Source: Dryococelus australis
Lineage: Eukaryota > Arthropoda > Insecta > Phasmatodea > Phasmatidae
Reading direction: 5' to 3'
Assembly (NCBI GenBank): GCA_029891345.1
Contig: CM056994.1
Coordinates: 140,824,457 to 140,888,456 of the forward strand
Length of the DNA stretch: 64,000 nucleotides
Shown here: positions 23,713 through 37,304 of the stretch, piece by piece
Layout: every line of letters starts with the position of its first letter
Numbering within the stretch: the first letter of the stretch is position 1
The notes under the pieces: model-generated
What the model saw: the letters and a program-made list of their open reading frames with translations, nothing else
Databases searched by the model: none
Told to the model about the DNA's origin: nothing
Program-made: the position numbers and the translations under genes

Positions 23713-26700
23713 CACTAAACCAAATATATTTGTTTTAGTTCGCGACATTATGCTGTTGAGCATGGCTGATGCAATACGAATTTAGGCCTACATAAAATAA
23801 TTATAACCTACTAGATGTTCTTAAGAATAGCTTACATGTGTACAATATTTATAGTACTGCTTCACATGTAATATTAGAATTTAATAATGCGTTTACCTAT
23901 TACTAACTATTATACATCGATCATATACAGCGCGGGAAAACTACATTTCGGTAATTTAAGCAACCTATATGAAATACGGTAATTATTTTCAAGTTGATAT
24001 CAGTTAATTAAGTGTCAATTGGAACAACACATCTTAGCTATTTCGAAGTATTAGAATGTGGATAACGAAATTGTATTTTACATTAAGCATCCCTATTGTT
24101 GCGTATTCAAATACTGAATGGACGTGTTAATTTTATTAGCACTCGCAAAATTTTGGTGGTGTTAATAATACGGGGATATTTTACGCCAGGCATATAGCAG
24201 TTTCGTATAGGTATTTGTACGAAACTTGTAAAATGAGGCAGTGGCTCATAATAAACGTGTGCTCATAACCTCAGAACTGAAATAGTACACAAAGCTATTC
24301 ACACAATTCCATACATAGGTAGGCATGCTTGGTAATAAACAGTACTGTAAAATCCAAATAAAGATATCCTGTGAACACTTAAAATTAATAATTCTATTAT
24401 ATTTTTGTGGAATCTCGAGTTGCATGTGACTGCTACAGGAACATTTACTCAACTAGGTAGGCCCTACAGCAAATTTTTTTTTCAACTTGTTCTTTACATC
24501 TTTGTTAAAATTAATTTTACTGGCCCCAACTTGCTGAGCATGGGAATTCTAAGGGATTCCAGCATTAATCTGTATTTTTGGTTAATCACAGTGGTACATT
24601 GCTAACTTTGCATTTTACTTTGGATTCACAGGGACCAAAATAGTAGCACCTTTTTCATATCCTACAAGAGATTGTGGACTGAATGGTGTAAATTGTGTAT
24701 ATGTATTGTGATCACAGTTATTTGAGCACTTCTGAAAGCCATGCTTGGAATCTACTTTCAACCACTTGTGCCTGTTTCCATTATGAAAACATTTACAAAA
24801 ATGAAGTTATATAAATAATAAACCAACTTTCCCCTACACAATTATTTAAAAGTTTGTTATATTGAGGTACTCGCTGGCTTACAGTGGAACCATATGGTAT
24901 ATACTCTGTGATTGAGAATTTAACACTCCAAAAGCAGTGAGTAACAGCAAATATAATATAGACCAGAGTTGAATCGCAATAAGTCTACAGTAAACAGTTC
25001 TTACAAAATTAACCTTTGTTGACAAAATATCGCCAAGTGACCTAACACATTTCGCAGCTGTAAAATATAATAAATATTCAGTTTCCTCACCACGAACTAA
25101 TCGCTCATGAAATCTATAAATTAATCAAGTAATGTACAAAAAAAGGAAGAACTAATACTTATTACGTAATATTATGTACGGCCTATACTGAAGTGTTATA
25201 AAAATAAAAGTTAATTCAATTAAGGTAAAGAAAGGTGCAAGTATAGTACTGTAGTTTTCTTTCTTTGCACTCTTTGAATCAAACCTTTAAAAATTCACCC
25301 CTTGTTTAACGTGTTTGGTTATTTCCTATGTCATATATTTAATCGTTTTATATTTTTCTTACCATTAAAACACCTTATTTTCGTTAAATTGAACATGTAC
25401 ATACATTTCATCTATAAATCACATTTCATTTATAATTTATATGAATAAAAACAGGGAGAAAAAGGTTTGTTGGTAATAACTATCAAGAAATAGATCTTAT
25501 GCAATATATTATTTAACTGAGTGCACAAGAATGACGTACACTGTTCCTTTTGTGTAATATTCTAGACTGAATTAAGCTTTATTTGCATTAGGTGGAGGGA
25601 GGGATATTCTGGAAGTACAAGTTAAGCACGTGGCCAGGCTTCAGAAAAGTTGGAAGGAACCTTGAATTGACTATAGTCAAATAATATTAAGTTAAGTAAA
25701 TTACTCATTTATTGTAACGACACTTTAATGCAAACTTTTCCGCACTCTGAGCACTGTGCTGTCCTATTTGGGCTGTCTTAGATATTTCAGTTTCTTCGTT
25801 TGGTTATTTATTCTGCCATTTTGTTTTTTGGTTTCGGTTTCCTATTTTGTTATTAATCTGAAAAATTTCATTACGGGATTTATTATGTTATATATTTATC
25901 TCCTGACTACAGCTTCTCTCGTTTTTCAGTTTTTGTTTTGTGTCTTACAAATAATTTTCTAAAATTTTTCGTTGAATCATTCACGACCATTGCAAGAATC
26001 TTTCAAACAACTCAGGGAAGTGATATTTTTTCCCCCCGCAAAGGAAATGTATGCATAACCACTATTAAAAATGCATTTAACTGGAGGCTACTGCGGCTGG
26101 TATCCTTATTTGGCCTACTAGCCATTCCAAACTTCTCGCGTATGAGAGGTGGACATCTTATAAATGTCTCGCACATTATTTATGAATTAAAAAACAATTT
26201 ATCACTTTTCTGTGCATCGTTTGTATGCCATAGTAGTTCTTCAAACTGTCTGTAGAACCTCGTTAATACAAACCTGAAGGAACCATAATTTTTGCGCTTC
26301 GTAATAAGAAATTTCATACTGAACAAACTAAAGCATAAAATACTAGCTAATATTAATACAAAATGTTGCATGCATTTCACTATTTACCCACCAAAATACC
26401 AGAAATGAAGTCACCAGTTTGAAAAAAAATTATTTACGTTAGCTTGTGCAGGGTTTTTTTTTTATCCAGGGTCAATTGATTTAATATTCTTGATGATTAT
26501 TTTAGTGGGTTTTCAACATTTTGGCTATTTAATTTCATTTCACTTCCCAGTTTTTTTCACTTATTTATTTAATTTCCCGATTCTCGTGTGATGTAAATTT
26601 GATTTAATTTCATGATTTTTAAAAGAGGTATCTTTATTTCACTGCCATATTCTTGTGTTACGTAATATTACTTCAAGGTGTCTTATTTTTGGCAAAACCA

Positions 26701-27040
26701 AATGCATAATACAATCCAGCACAATATTTTGCCAAAGTAGATACAGGTGAACACACTTCATAGTCACATCACATACGTCTTCAGTTTTGTTCATATAGGA
26801 CCTTACTTCACACACACATACATTTACACATAACTATACACATTCATAAAAGTTGTAAATATTTTATACAGTCAGAAAAACTGTTTAGTTGCACATAAAA
26901 AAAAAAAGAATTTTAAATCACCCTAGACCTATACGAACGAAACAGAATTTGTTTACTGCAGTCAGTTACATGTTACCAAACAATTCCTTTCAACTTTTAT
27001 TTCTACAATGACATAAATGTTGCCGATTTAGCCTTTTTCG
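23713..27040. other. AT-rich spacer, no gene recognised
   Basis: Three kilobases without a family-like frame, tRNA or repeat I can identify. Hydrophobic frames near 25756 are chance products of T-rich sequence. Confidence 0.45.
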
Positions 27041-27047
27041 AAAAATT

Positions 27048-29020
27048 TTATTCAAATTCTTGCTCATAAGATAGCCGACGCTGGGCAGACTTCAGTTTGA
27101 TAAGCTTTTTTAAAACTGCGTCTGCCATTGATGATCTGGACTGTGCTTTCAGTGCGTCTAGCTCTGAATCCAAACCCAGTTCTTTCTCATTACACAAAAT
27201 ACAGGGGAACTTTTCGACCAAAAACTTCACACTTGAAAAAGAAGCAGCACTAACTGAATTATTATCTGCCACTTCAGCATGTGACAACACATCACTTTTC
27301 AAGGGAAATTTGTAAAACATATAATCACATGCTGATGTAAAGTGTTACCTGACAGAGGAAAAAAAAAAACATTTTTCTGTTTTTGGGGGAGCTTTTCCAA
27401 CGACATTCTAGCTGCACTGCCAGCCACGAAATCCATGTCAGATTCATGATTATTTTTGTTGTGGTAAACAACATCTCGAACACAGGATGATTTAACTGTC
27501 GAGACAATGACAAACCTAGAAATTAAATTTCTGAATAAATCAAGTAACACTGACTTAAGAAGATGTATATGAGGTTCAGCAGATTGCAAAAGAATTTTTA
27601 TTTTGTATTTTTAACACAGGAATAACATTCTGAAGAAACAAACAGAACTTTTGTTCAGATCACACGACAGGAACATAAAATTCCTTTCTTTTCGGGATAA
27701 AAATTCTTTTTCACATTTCCTGACAGGTTTCTTTGTATTTTTTTCGTCTGAGTGGAGCTGTTTCACATTCATTGCCTTTCATTTCTTCATATTGCTGACA
27801 ACGAATTCTAACGGTCGCTTCTTTGATGATGCAGGCTTATCATCTGTCTGTACATCATGACCAGTTTCATGTACACCTACATCAGATTCAAAATTCTGGA
27901 AGCCATACTGAGTAACTTTCAATTTGGGAATGTGATAGCTCTGTAGGAATCCAGTTCTCTAGCTAGTGTGTGCAAATTTACTTTCTTCAATGAAAAAAAC
28001 TTGTCAAGGGTAACCATTGTTAAATCAACCTACTTACCCAATGACAACCAGCGCATGCATACATGTTTTATGATTTTCTTCTTTGTATCTGTATTGTGCA
28101 GTTGTTGGAACTCTTTTACTTTCTCTTTCCGCTTCTCACTTTTCTCTAAATAATAAAAAATATCCACCAACATCTCATCCATATTCACTGGAAGAAAAGC
28201 AGCAGTATTTCCTGCCGCTAAATTTACTATGCGACATGGTCATCCAATCACAACTAAATTGGAAATTTCTCGTTTCAGATCACTGGCCACTCCACTTTTT
28301 TGTCCTGACATCACAGGGGCATTATCGGCACCTAGGGCAAAACAAATAGAATAAGGAATTCCATTTTATTTTATGTTCTGAAGAAAAAGTTGCCAATATT
28401 TTAGCCAGTTGAATCGCCTTCCAAAAGAGGGCACAAACAGCAAACGGCTTTCAATTAATGATTTTTCTTGATTATGAAAGGTAACCGCTATCGGATAGAG
28501 TGTTTGCACCACTTTGATTGCTCTCATCCGTAGAAACTGAATAAGGCACAAGTTTTAAAATTTGCATAGGCGATTCGTGAGTTTTATAATCCATTTTACC
28601 TACAATGACAGTAATTTTGATTCTTGCACAGCTGTACTTCTTCGTGATATCGCTGTCTGGAAACATTTTCCTGAAAAATTGACTGGTATGGTCAGCACAA
28701 CTCAAAAGGCAAATCGTGTTCCACAATAAATGATGTAAACGAACGTTCGGCGCGAGTAACGCGATTACACCAGCGTCACATATAAAATTCAGTTTCTTGT
28801 TGGATGCTACGCATTTTACATTATCAAGCTGTTTCTTAATTTGTTAATGCTAAAACACAATGTTTCGGCTTGCATGCGCAAGTGAAAAATCACAACGGCA
28901 CGCAGCACAAAACCCAATGCTTTTACCTTTCCGTGAAGCGATAATATACATAAACTCTTCTGAATAGGCCTGGTTAAATGATGTTCTGTAGTGTTTCTTA
29001 CTAGAAGTTAGTTCAGCCAT
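27048..29020 (-). pseudogene. SCAND3-like hAT (DUF4371) transposase gene, broken
   Basis: The start at 29020 gives MAELTSSKKHYRTSFNQAYS, then an atypical BED/MYM-like zinc-finger part (GFCAACRCDFSLAHASR). Further along the strand come MFPDSDITKKYSCARIK, PYSVSTDESN, and ADNAPVMSGQKSGVASDLKR. A block follows with PVNMDEMLVDIFYYLEKSEK, RKEKVKEFQQLHNTDTKK, IIKHVCMRWLSLGK. The C-terminal side holds EPHIHLLKSVLLDLFRNLIS, RFVIVS, VVYHNKNNHESDMDF, and MFYKFPLKSDVLSHAEVADN. This is the order of insect 'SCAN domain-containing protein 3-like' hAT proteins. The final hAT dimerisation motif is missing, and the reading frame changes several times, with stops. Upstream sequence to about 29460 (with CGCGTGAGTCG and GCGTGAGCGAT) may be its 5' flank. 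Confidence 0.85.
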
Positions 29021-29962
29021 CCTAAGCCCTATAAACACAGTCTACTGAAAATTCACAACATAACCAAACTCGGAAATCTCGCTCGAAACATTGTATAAAT
29101 AAAAACGGACAACAGAACTACGAAACCATCAAACGCCAAAAACAATAGAGTACCTACGCAAGTCGAAGCTGACCTATCTCAAAACACGGCAATGGTTTCA
29201 ATTAGTTCCCCAATGAGGACGACAAAAGCACCTTCCATTACACAGACAATGCCAACCACAACGAGAAAGAATTGATTTCTTCCCACGAGTGAAGCTGACA
29301 TCGATCTCTCTGCGATTAATCATCGATCCATCGACTCACGCGCACAAAAATCATTCAAATGAAAGAAATCGCAAATAATTGTGAGGATTTCACTTAAATG
29401 TGTGCGGGCGTGAGCGATATCCAAAAATAGTGAGCCTCGCGCCTAAATTGTGAGAGTTTGCAGGTATGGAATATACATAAAATGGTTATAAATATAATAA
29501 AGAAATTCATTTTGCCTTCTTGATTCTCTACTACATACCATCTTATGAATTGTATAAAGCTTATTGGCTTATTCTATCACTGGAGGAAAATTTTTAATTT
29601 TAGAGACAAAATTCGTTACTTTACGCAAAATTTATTATTTTTAATGACAAAATAATTTTTTTTCTTTCTGACACAGCAAGCATTGACGTAGTGTAAAATG
29701 TGAGTTTAGGTGCCAGCTTGAGATTTTGCAAAAGAAACATCTTAAATAATAATTTGAACACTTGCAGCAGTTCTCAGCGTGTTGTTACATTTTGTGACTG
29801 TTTCTGGCCTTAAGTTAGCTAGTATTCCCCTGTGCCATATTTGTACTTTTTCTATATTGTATTTTATAAATATTAGTATTGCACAGAAAAGCATCCATAA
29901 AGAATGTATTTATTGGTTCTATCAAAATAAGGGTAATATTTGGGGTATTAAAGTTAACGTAA
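29021..29962. other. Flank of the hAT-like gene
   Basis: The first 440 bp may belong to the 5' untranslated part of the hAT fossil; TGAGCGATATC and a CTCGCGCC word lie near 29410-29445. The rest is AT-rich. Confidence 0.4.
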
Positions 29963-30936
29963 TAGGGGTGGGCGAAGCTGGAAATTTCATTCCAAAGGAA
30001 ATTCGAAACAAATTAAAAAATATTCGCGAATTTGAATCGAATTTCTAATCTAAGGGTTTTGTTGGCAAGTACAATTTGCAACAATTAATAGAATTTTTTA
30101 ATTTGATAAATTCATTCATTTTTACAAGCTAGTTATAATGCAGATAAAAAAGAAATATTTTCACTGATATACAAAAAAATTGTTATAGATTTTTACCATC
30201 TAAGTACACGCATTGCCTTTCGTGCTAAACATATCCAAATAAGAAGCTGAAAATTTATCCAGGCTAACGGAATATTTAAAAATACATTTTTGATCACATT
30301 AGGATATTTCCTGACCTAAATGCAAAATAATACTAAATAAGAAATTAAAAATTATTTCAGCAATATGTGGAACAAACAAAATAGAATAATTAATTCCAGT
30401 GCTCATGTTTTATACGCTAGTAGTTATTTATAGTACTTTTTATTAAAATGTTGTATATAAACAGAATGATTCTATCTAATATGGTAAATTACTTTGCGTA
30501 CGTAAACATTATTCAATTACATGAGCTAACGTCGTGGAGTATCAAGTTTATTTAAATTTGGTTTGATCTCCATTTTTTGTCTACTACAAATATGTGTGGT
30601 AACTGTTCCATTTCATGTGTGGGGTAAATTTTGACCGTTCTATAAAAGTAATGCTCCACAATGTATTCTTCTACCACAGCTGTTTTGTCACTGAAGAAAA
30701 AGACGATTGTAAACAAATGTTTGAGTCCAACGCACACTTGCATTTTTCTCTTTCCTCGTGTTTACAGACACCAGGCACAGAGAGATTGACGTTTGCTTAC
30801 TTCCTTCCAGTTATTAATGTAGGATATTATAGCCAGGTTGACATTCCAACATGTTTTATTTTTGTTATTGCCAAGTTAACATTGTTGGGGTTCTGTTTAT
30901 TTCATTTCAAGGGAAAAAAAAGAAACAGGAAATTAT

Positions 30937-30948
30937 GGGGGGGGGGGG
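30937..30948. repeat. G12 homopolymer
   Basis: Twelve consecutive G. Confidence 0.9.
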
Positions 30949-31676
30949 AAGGGTGCTTTTGTTTAATGCATATTGTTTTGATGGAGCAGTGGAAAATTTT
31001 GCTTGTATGGAAATATCATTAAAATTATTGTAACTTCGAAAATTTTAACTTCAAAGAAAAATCAAAACCCGATGCATACGTCGTTGTTCCTATTTATACA
31101 GAAACGGCTTTATACATATATAAACACACATACACGCTTTGACCGAAGTTAACCATTAACTCGTTGAATTTACGATACAGAAAATAAATGGTATTCACAC
31201 ACTACAAACGTGTTGAAAGAGCGGCTTTTGCAGGCAATGTGAATTTCAATGATTATAGTAACAGTTAGAAAATGCATTATTTACAAAACACGTTAACTTA
31301 CTGTTTGTAAAATTCTCAACCTCTTGAACACGTGTATTTATATGGTAATCCTTGCAAGTTTACTTCACTAAAATCACGTTCGTTCGTCACTAGTATATAT
31401 AATTTATTTGCAGAATCATTCAGTAAAATCAGCACTGAACTGGTTTCTTGAAACAAACAAACTTAAACTAAGATACGTCAATTATATTTGTGTAGTTTCA
31501 TTGCGGACGGCAGTTAAGGAAAATGGTGGAATGACTAGTTTTCCGAAAACGAGTTGAAGATACCTTCGAATCCTAGCTGCAAATGGTGGCGCACCATGCA
31601 TATCTGGTAACATCCAACCTAACGAAATTTTAGTTGTGGCACATGTTGGAGCGAAAGCTACGTAATACTGAGTGTA

Positions 31677-32050
31677 TGAGATTCATAACGAATGTGCAAA
31701 ATTTTTTTCTCGGAGATCCGATAAACTTGAGAATCGGAACGATTGCGCGATTCTGGGAAGCAAGTTTATGGCATTCTAAAATCAAATAATTCCAATGTAG
31801 TATAAATATTCACAGACTGTTGTAAAAACAGCTACTCGTTGTAGCACATAACGTATCAGATTCATGGCGACTGCGTTCCAGATTTTGTTTAATAGCTGAT
31901 AAACTTGTGAGTCACAATGAGTTGGCGATTCTGGGAGGAAAGTTTAGGGCCTTAAATCACCCATGAAAGAGAAGAATTCACAGAGTATTGTAATAACAGC
32001 TGCTCGGTATATTACAGACTGTATCAGATTCATGGCGAATATGCTTCTTC
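31677..32050 (+). repeat. Tandem repeat, two units of about 175 bp plus a partial
   Basis: The phrase AGATTCATGGCGA or its variant starts units at about 31677, 31856 and 32027. Shared internal words in order are GATAAACTTG, GCGATTCTGGGA, AAGTTTA-GGC, TTCACAGA-T-TTGTAA, and ACAGCTACTCG. Units one and two are about 75% identical by eye. Confidence 0.75.
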
Positions 32051-33656
32051 TAAATACAGATTAAAGGGACAATACAAGGTAGAAGCCTAAGGCTACCTCC
32101 TCCTACGACCTCTGTGCAGGCAGTGGTCTTGGGGGAGGGGAGGAGTATTTAATAGGAATCAAGGCTAGCTAGGGCAACTTGGCAGGTTGTTGAAACAACT
32201 TGAGCTAGGCTCAGAAAATACAGTTTTATGGGTGCAGTAGTCATCGGCTAGCAAGTATAATAACCAATTCAACAATTATTTTTAAGTTAATGGGACATGT
32301 GCTGTTTTTACTCGATACAATTTCTGGAGAGTGGAAAAATGGCTAGTGATGTTTGCGGTAAAATTGGCAGCTACAAGTTAAAGCTGGAATTCGAAGCTAC
32401 CTTCACTTCAGTTTTTACGAAGCGGTTAACACTTTCCGATTAATACTATATTTCACTTAAGAGAATGCACTACCATAGTACGTACAACCAACTATGCTCG
32501 ACGAAAGCAAATAAAAAAATTATTAACTAACATAAAATTAACTACCGATAAAATATTCCGACAACACCAACAATATACTCGTATAAACACGATGAGAAAA
32601 AGCACACGCACAACGGCGATCACTGGGCTAGAAACTGGAAACACAAATATTACTAGCCATTGGCTGGAACCTTTTACTGTTCGTACGTGCCGACATGCTC
32701 TGTCATAATAACTAAACATGTTTTTATTTAAAGTCAATTCGCTAAAAGCCAAAAGAGTTAATAATGTTTAAATATCCTAATTTAAACCATAAATGTTGTA
32801 AGTATAATTAAAATTTTAAATTAAAACGTAGTAGTTCTGAGTACTATTTTCTTCCAAAGCCATCATCAAAATCGCCAACTTAATAACATGCATCCCGCAG
32901 CAATTCATCGGATTATACAGTACTTCACAAACGAGAGCATTTACTGTTTATATAGTATGATGTGTAGGTTTGTCACATTGTCTGTCAGATTTTACCCTGC
33001 TGATATGAAATAGAGAAAACTTGTTCTATGATTGGGTCAACGGAACACTGTTCGGTGTATGGGTATTCTGAGGCCACTCAAAATGGGGTCAGACGAAGCG
33101 TAGTTCCTGTTTTTATAGTTACATTACTATTATGTTAATCGCAGTGGGTGCAATTTTAAAGCAGTTAAATTTGTAAAACTTGTAGTTTAATACTATTAAT
33201 CACACCGTAATGCATTAAGGGACTGTTGAATATGAGGGAAGTATACATATATTACCGATTTGTGCCGAATAATGTTTGGCAAGATAATTAAATGATTAAT
33301 AAAAAAAAAGTATTTTTCGACAATTCTGTTTTGTTATCTTGTGAGTAAAATTACACACTGGCAATAATTTTTACCAAAATACAGTTTGGACTAATTTGTG
33401 GGCATTCTGTTGACTTGAGGTTATGTTTTCATGATTCACTAGCCATGGGTGTGGCATTTGTCGAATAAAAACTTTGATGTCATTAGATCCAAAATGTCTT
33501 CTGTTTTATTGGTTAATAATAATAAATAATTTAAGTTGCCCAAAAGCACTTTTTTTGTTTCTAAATTTGAAGTAAAAATTTCGATTTCTAATACGAAGTT
33601 GAATATTAAGAATATTCGATTCGAATTTCATATTTTTGAAGCTTCGCCCACCCGTA

Positions 33657-36447
33657 GGAAGTAATTTTAATGTTTGCAATGTATTTAAATAGAGGAAAAG
33701 TAACAGGATACCTGAAAATGTCAGGGAATTTGTTGTAGGAATACTGCTAGCCACCCTGGTGTCATACAAAACAAAAATTGGAAAATGACAGTGAAATACA
33801 GAATCACGAGTGCTGATGTCACTGTGTGAGTTGTAGGTAAAAATGCGACCCCAAGTTAGGGTAGAATGATAAAAGAAATTATACTGTTTCCTCAAATAGT
33901 ATAGGGATGTGTCAAGAAAAAGTATTTATATAAATTTCAGTATGGTTATGCTATGCCATGTAAAACATGCGTTGGATAATAATGTACAGTAAGGTTAAGG
34001 TGTACGAAGTTCTTTTACATGCTGTGCAGTCATGCTTTGAATTAACATGCAAAATAAGTGGACCGTTGTTTTACATTAACTCGTGCAATAAAGAATGTGT
34101 TAGTAAATACCAAAAATTTATTGTCCCAATAATTCTTCCATAAGAGCAATATATTGAATGTCCACTTAATAACATTGTTATATTCTCGCATTTAACGTAA
34201 AAAAAATTTACTTCGAACCATAGAAATATTCTCCAAAAACTTTTAATTATTTTATCAATAAATATTTTGAAGGTATTTGAATTGAATTATTTCCACATAT
34301 ATACAAAAATATACACATTCCTATTTACTTTGGGTGTATAGAGATACCATTGCAAATTTTTAGGTAGGAAAACATGTTTTCTGTGAAAATATTTACGTTA
34401 TTTCGTCAGTTTTTATGCAATTTCAGTGTAGTTTTCTTCACTATTTCTACAATTTTGTGTAACATCATCGTGATGTTTAAAATATAATTCAAATATTTCA
34501 AACGCTAAGTAAGTAGGCAGTTCATTTTCATTCAGAAAAATATTAGATGGTGTCTGTCAACCCGGAATTGTATATAGAGTATAGCGCACCCAGGATCAAT
34601 ACCATGACAGAGGGCTTCTTGTAGCAGTGGCGTGTGGTGAGGTTATTTTGCGGGTAAGCTATGGCGGACCGTTACACACACACACACACACACACACGTG
34701 TGTGCATGCATGCGAACAGGTACGTTATAGTACTTTAATAATAAAATATTAAATTTTAATCTGTTTAGGCATACACTTTATACGGTACTAAACACTTAAC
34801 ATTACAAAAAACTCCATATAATTAAAATTAACTAAATTACAATATGCAAATAAAAATTGTAATTTGTTTAAACATATGCTTGCAGTAACAAAACATAGCC
34901 AACAAATATGAATATTAATACATTTGTAAGTCTTTCAATATTGTATACTGTGAATAAGAGCGTGAGATATGGGTGTGGCTTAACAGCTGTCGTCAGTGCC
35001 GATAAGACCTAAGTAATACCGCAAAGGAGCAGTGATGGAATTCAATGGTGAAGGAAAGTGAGGGAACTCGAGGAAACTCACCGATCAATGGTAACGATAG
35101 CCACATTTACCGCATGCAATGATTTGGGACACTGCAGACATTTTAACTTGAATAGTTTACTTCATTACTGATCAGTTATAACATTTATTTGCAAGAAAGC
35201 CCGATTCTTCTTTCTTTGAGGTGCCACGTTGAGTGTAATAATCCATTCCGAGCAGCATACATACGCTGCAGGACTCAGCTTACTTTGCAGAGGTGGTATA
35301 CACATGCAGGATATCGCAGAGGAATCCACTTAGCAATTCATCAAAAATAGAAAATGTACATAAAAGTGATATTACCAATGTTCTGTATGCATGTTATATA
35401 TTTAGCAGCGCTTTGAACAAAATAAAGATTAATTTATTGCACACAATTAGCCTTGTATGTAAATATAGCACGGACGCGTGCAAAGCTAGGGTCAGCTGTC
35501 CTGCTGGCAGTGGTCCTTGGCCGAACGTTCCAGATCAGCTCGTGAAACTACAAGATTCCCTTCCAACACTTACACAGCCGTGACAACCGGACAAGGTGAA
35601 GAGAAAACATGAAATAAAATAAATGTGAACCCAAGAAAGTGGGGAGATAAAAAATTTAAATTTATGTGCCCAAAATAGTGTAGAGTGGGAGTCCACCCAC
35701 GCGAAAATAAAATGTGAAATGTTTGAAATCCAGCAGTATGGTCACGTAAGCAGTTCTTACCTAATGTCTGTTTAATACACGCCACTCTCTTGTTGCTACA
35801 CCAGACATTGGCGGAAATGATAACTCATCGATTTTCTTTTTTAAAGCGGGGCATATGCATTGTTCACGTAACTATTAGGGCACAGAATAAATACCGAGGT
35901 ATTACAAGTGCGAGCTTGTAAATATTGTAAATAAAAGAATAAATTTTTTGTACTGGCGTACCTGTTATAGTTATCCTTTTGGCTTGTTCTATTCCAGTCT
36001 TCAAATGGCGGTGTTTTGTATCTCTGAAATTAGATTGTTTGTTGCAAGATTTCATACTAATGTTATGCTATTTTTTGTCTTAGTTTCTTTTTACATTCCG
36101 ATAGTGCATCGATATGATTAAGACTAGTAAAAACATTCCTTATTTGCGAGTTGTCAGAAGTAAACAAAAGAACATAGCTGTACACTGTGATTAGGTGTGT
36201 GATTATCATTGTTCGGGATTGTAAATTATTATATTGATTACAGCGCTGTTGAATAAGTGTGTAATTTATGTTGGTGTTGTTATAGCAGTTGTGCATGGGC
36301 TGTTAGTTTTAAATAATGTTGGCAACCAGCATTCACAGGTATGACTCCTAACTGAAATTAAATATAACGGAAACCAAAATGTCACATTGCTCCAAAGTAA
36401 GTTTGACTATCCCTGAATAAATCCAACCAATACTGATTCAATTGAAA
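33657..36447. other. AT-rich spacer
   Basis: Contains a (CA)n run at 34673-34697. GCAGTGGCGTGTGGTGAGG at about 34625 could be a lone transposon end. No gene was recognised. The 96-codon frame at 35293-35583 has no family match I know. Confidence 0.45.
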
Positions 36448-36472
36448 GTTTATAGTTTTTTAAACTATAAAC
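36448..36472. repeat. Perfect 11-bp hairpin
   Basis: Arms GTTTATAGTTT and AAACTATAAAC with a 3-nt loop. Confidence 0.9.
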
Positions 36473-36480
36473 ATATAAAC

Positions 36481-36512
36481 ATAAGAGCATGACTTTAATT
36501 TCATGCTCTTAT
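36481..36512. repeat. Perfect 12-bp hairpin
   Basis: Arms ATAAGAGCATGA and TCATGCTCTTAT with an 8-nt loop, 8 bp after the previous hairpin. Confidence 0.9.
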
Positions 36513-36594
36513 TTATTTATATGCACTTTCAGCTTCAAAGATAAAAGTTATCAAAATAATGCTACTAGAAAATTTAAATGCAGGTAACCATCCT

Positions 36595-36701
36595 GTAGCA
36601 AATACTCTATATGTTAATTTTTTTTTTTTTTTGATTTGATTGTGCAGCGAATTTGTTATAATGAATTACTTGATAAAAGTCACATTCGCGCAACCCTATT
36701 T
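36595..36701 (+). repeat. Direct repeat, left copy
   Basis: Shares GCGAATTTGTTATAAT, 'AATTACTTG-TAAA' and 'ACATTC-C-CAAC-CTATT' with 41830-42047, about 5.2 kb away, in the same orientation. Confidence 0.7.
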
Positions 36702-37052
36702 ACTTGCAATGTTTTCGAACTTTAGAAGTGCTGTAAACTATTAGGTCAATAAAAAGTTCAGGAAATATTAGAATATTATTTTAGAATTTCTTCAAAACTT
36801 TTAAAAATATTACTGTGGTGTGTTTCAAAAATCAATCATTGCAGATTGCAAGCATTCCCTGCAGACGACGTTGCTCTCATACTTTGTGCCAGCCATTTCT
36901 CGAGGAAAGAATTAATGGAATCCTTCAATTCTACATATGCCAGGACGTGATGATTGTCTATATGAAAGTGAGAAGCTTTTAACACATTAATGCACTGTCC
37001 ATACAGCAGAAATTTCTGGTCGATGAAATATTTCAGTTTATACATTTTTCAG

Positions 37053-37304
37053 ATTTCAGGTGATGTTGAACCCATGATTCAGAGGAAAAGGAGTAAGATG
37101 CAGGAACTAAACCTGGCAGCTAAATCATTTGTAATTGTCCAAGGACCTGCCGTTGAAGATATCCAAGCAGTGTATGTTTCTGTGGACAAACTGTTGTACA
37201 AGCTTGCGCGGATTACGCATGTAGGCAACAGTGAGAATGATGGAGATCGTACAAAATTTAAAACAACTTTACACTCCACATCATTAACTCAAATACAATA
37301 ACTC
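37053..37304 (+). other. Unrecognised exon-like frame
   Basis: A pyrimidine-rich tract and TTTTTCAG at 37045-37052 look like a splice acceptor. It is followed by an open frame of about 80 residues starting ISGDVEPMIQRKRSKMQELN, then KSFVIVQGPAVEDIQAVYVS, VDKLLYKL and ending at a stop near 37301. The protein looks like real coding sequence (mixed charge, no low complexity). I do not recognise the family. It lies between the direct repeats that bracket the degraded transposase at 39850-41340, so it could be a part of that element. It could also be a decayed host exon. Confidence 0.3.

Larger units (their letters stand above)
29963..33656. mobile_element. Segment bounded by hAT-like inverted ends
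   Basis: The left end TAGGGGTGGGCGAAGCT and the right end on the reverse strand TACGGGTGGGCGAAGCT agree at 16 of 17 bases. Both are followed by AT-rich sequence with GAATTCGAATCGAAT-like words. 'TAGGGGTGGGC' starts are common among hAT elements. The 8 bp outside (taacgtaa and ggaagtaa) agree at only five positions, so the target duplication is doubtful. The 3.7-kb interior has no transposase I can read. It contains a tandem repeat at 31677-32050, a poly-G run and a slightly GC-richer patch at 32060-32240. Confidence 0.5.

Noticed and set aside
25756..25962. 68-codon hydrophobic frame resembling membrane segments
   Set aside because: T-rich DNA yields Phe/Leu/Ile-rich frames by chance; no start context or homologous motif.
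35293..35583. 96-codon frame ending in SLPTLTQP
   Set aside because: Mixed composition but no recognisable domain, no splice signals that I trust, and no neighbouring coding evidence.
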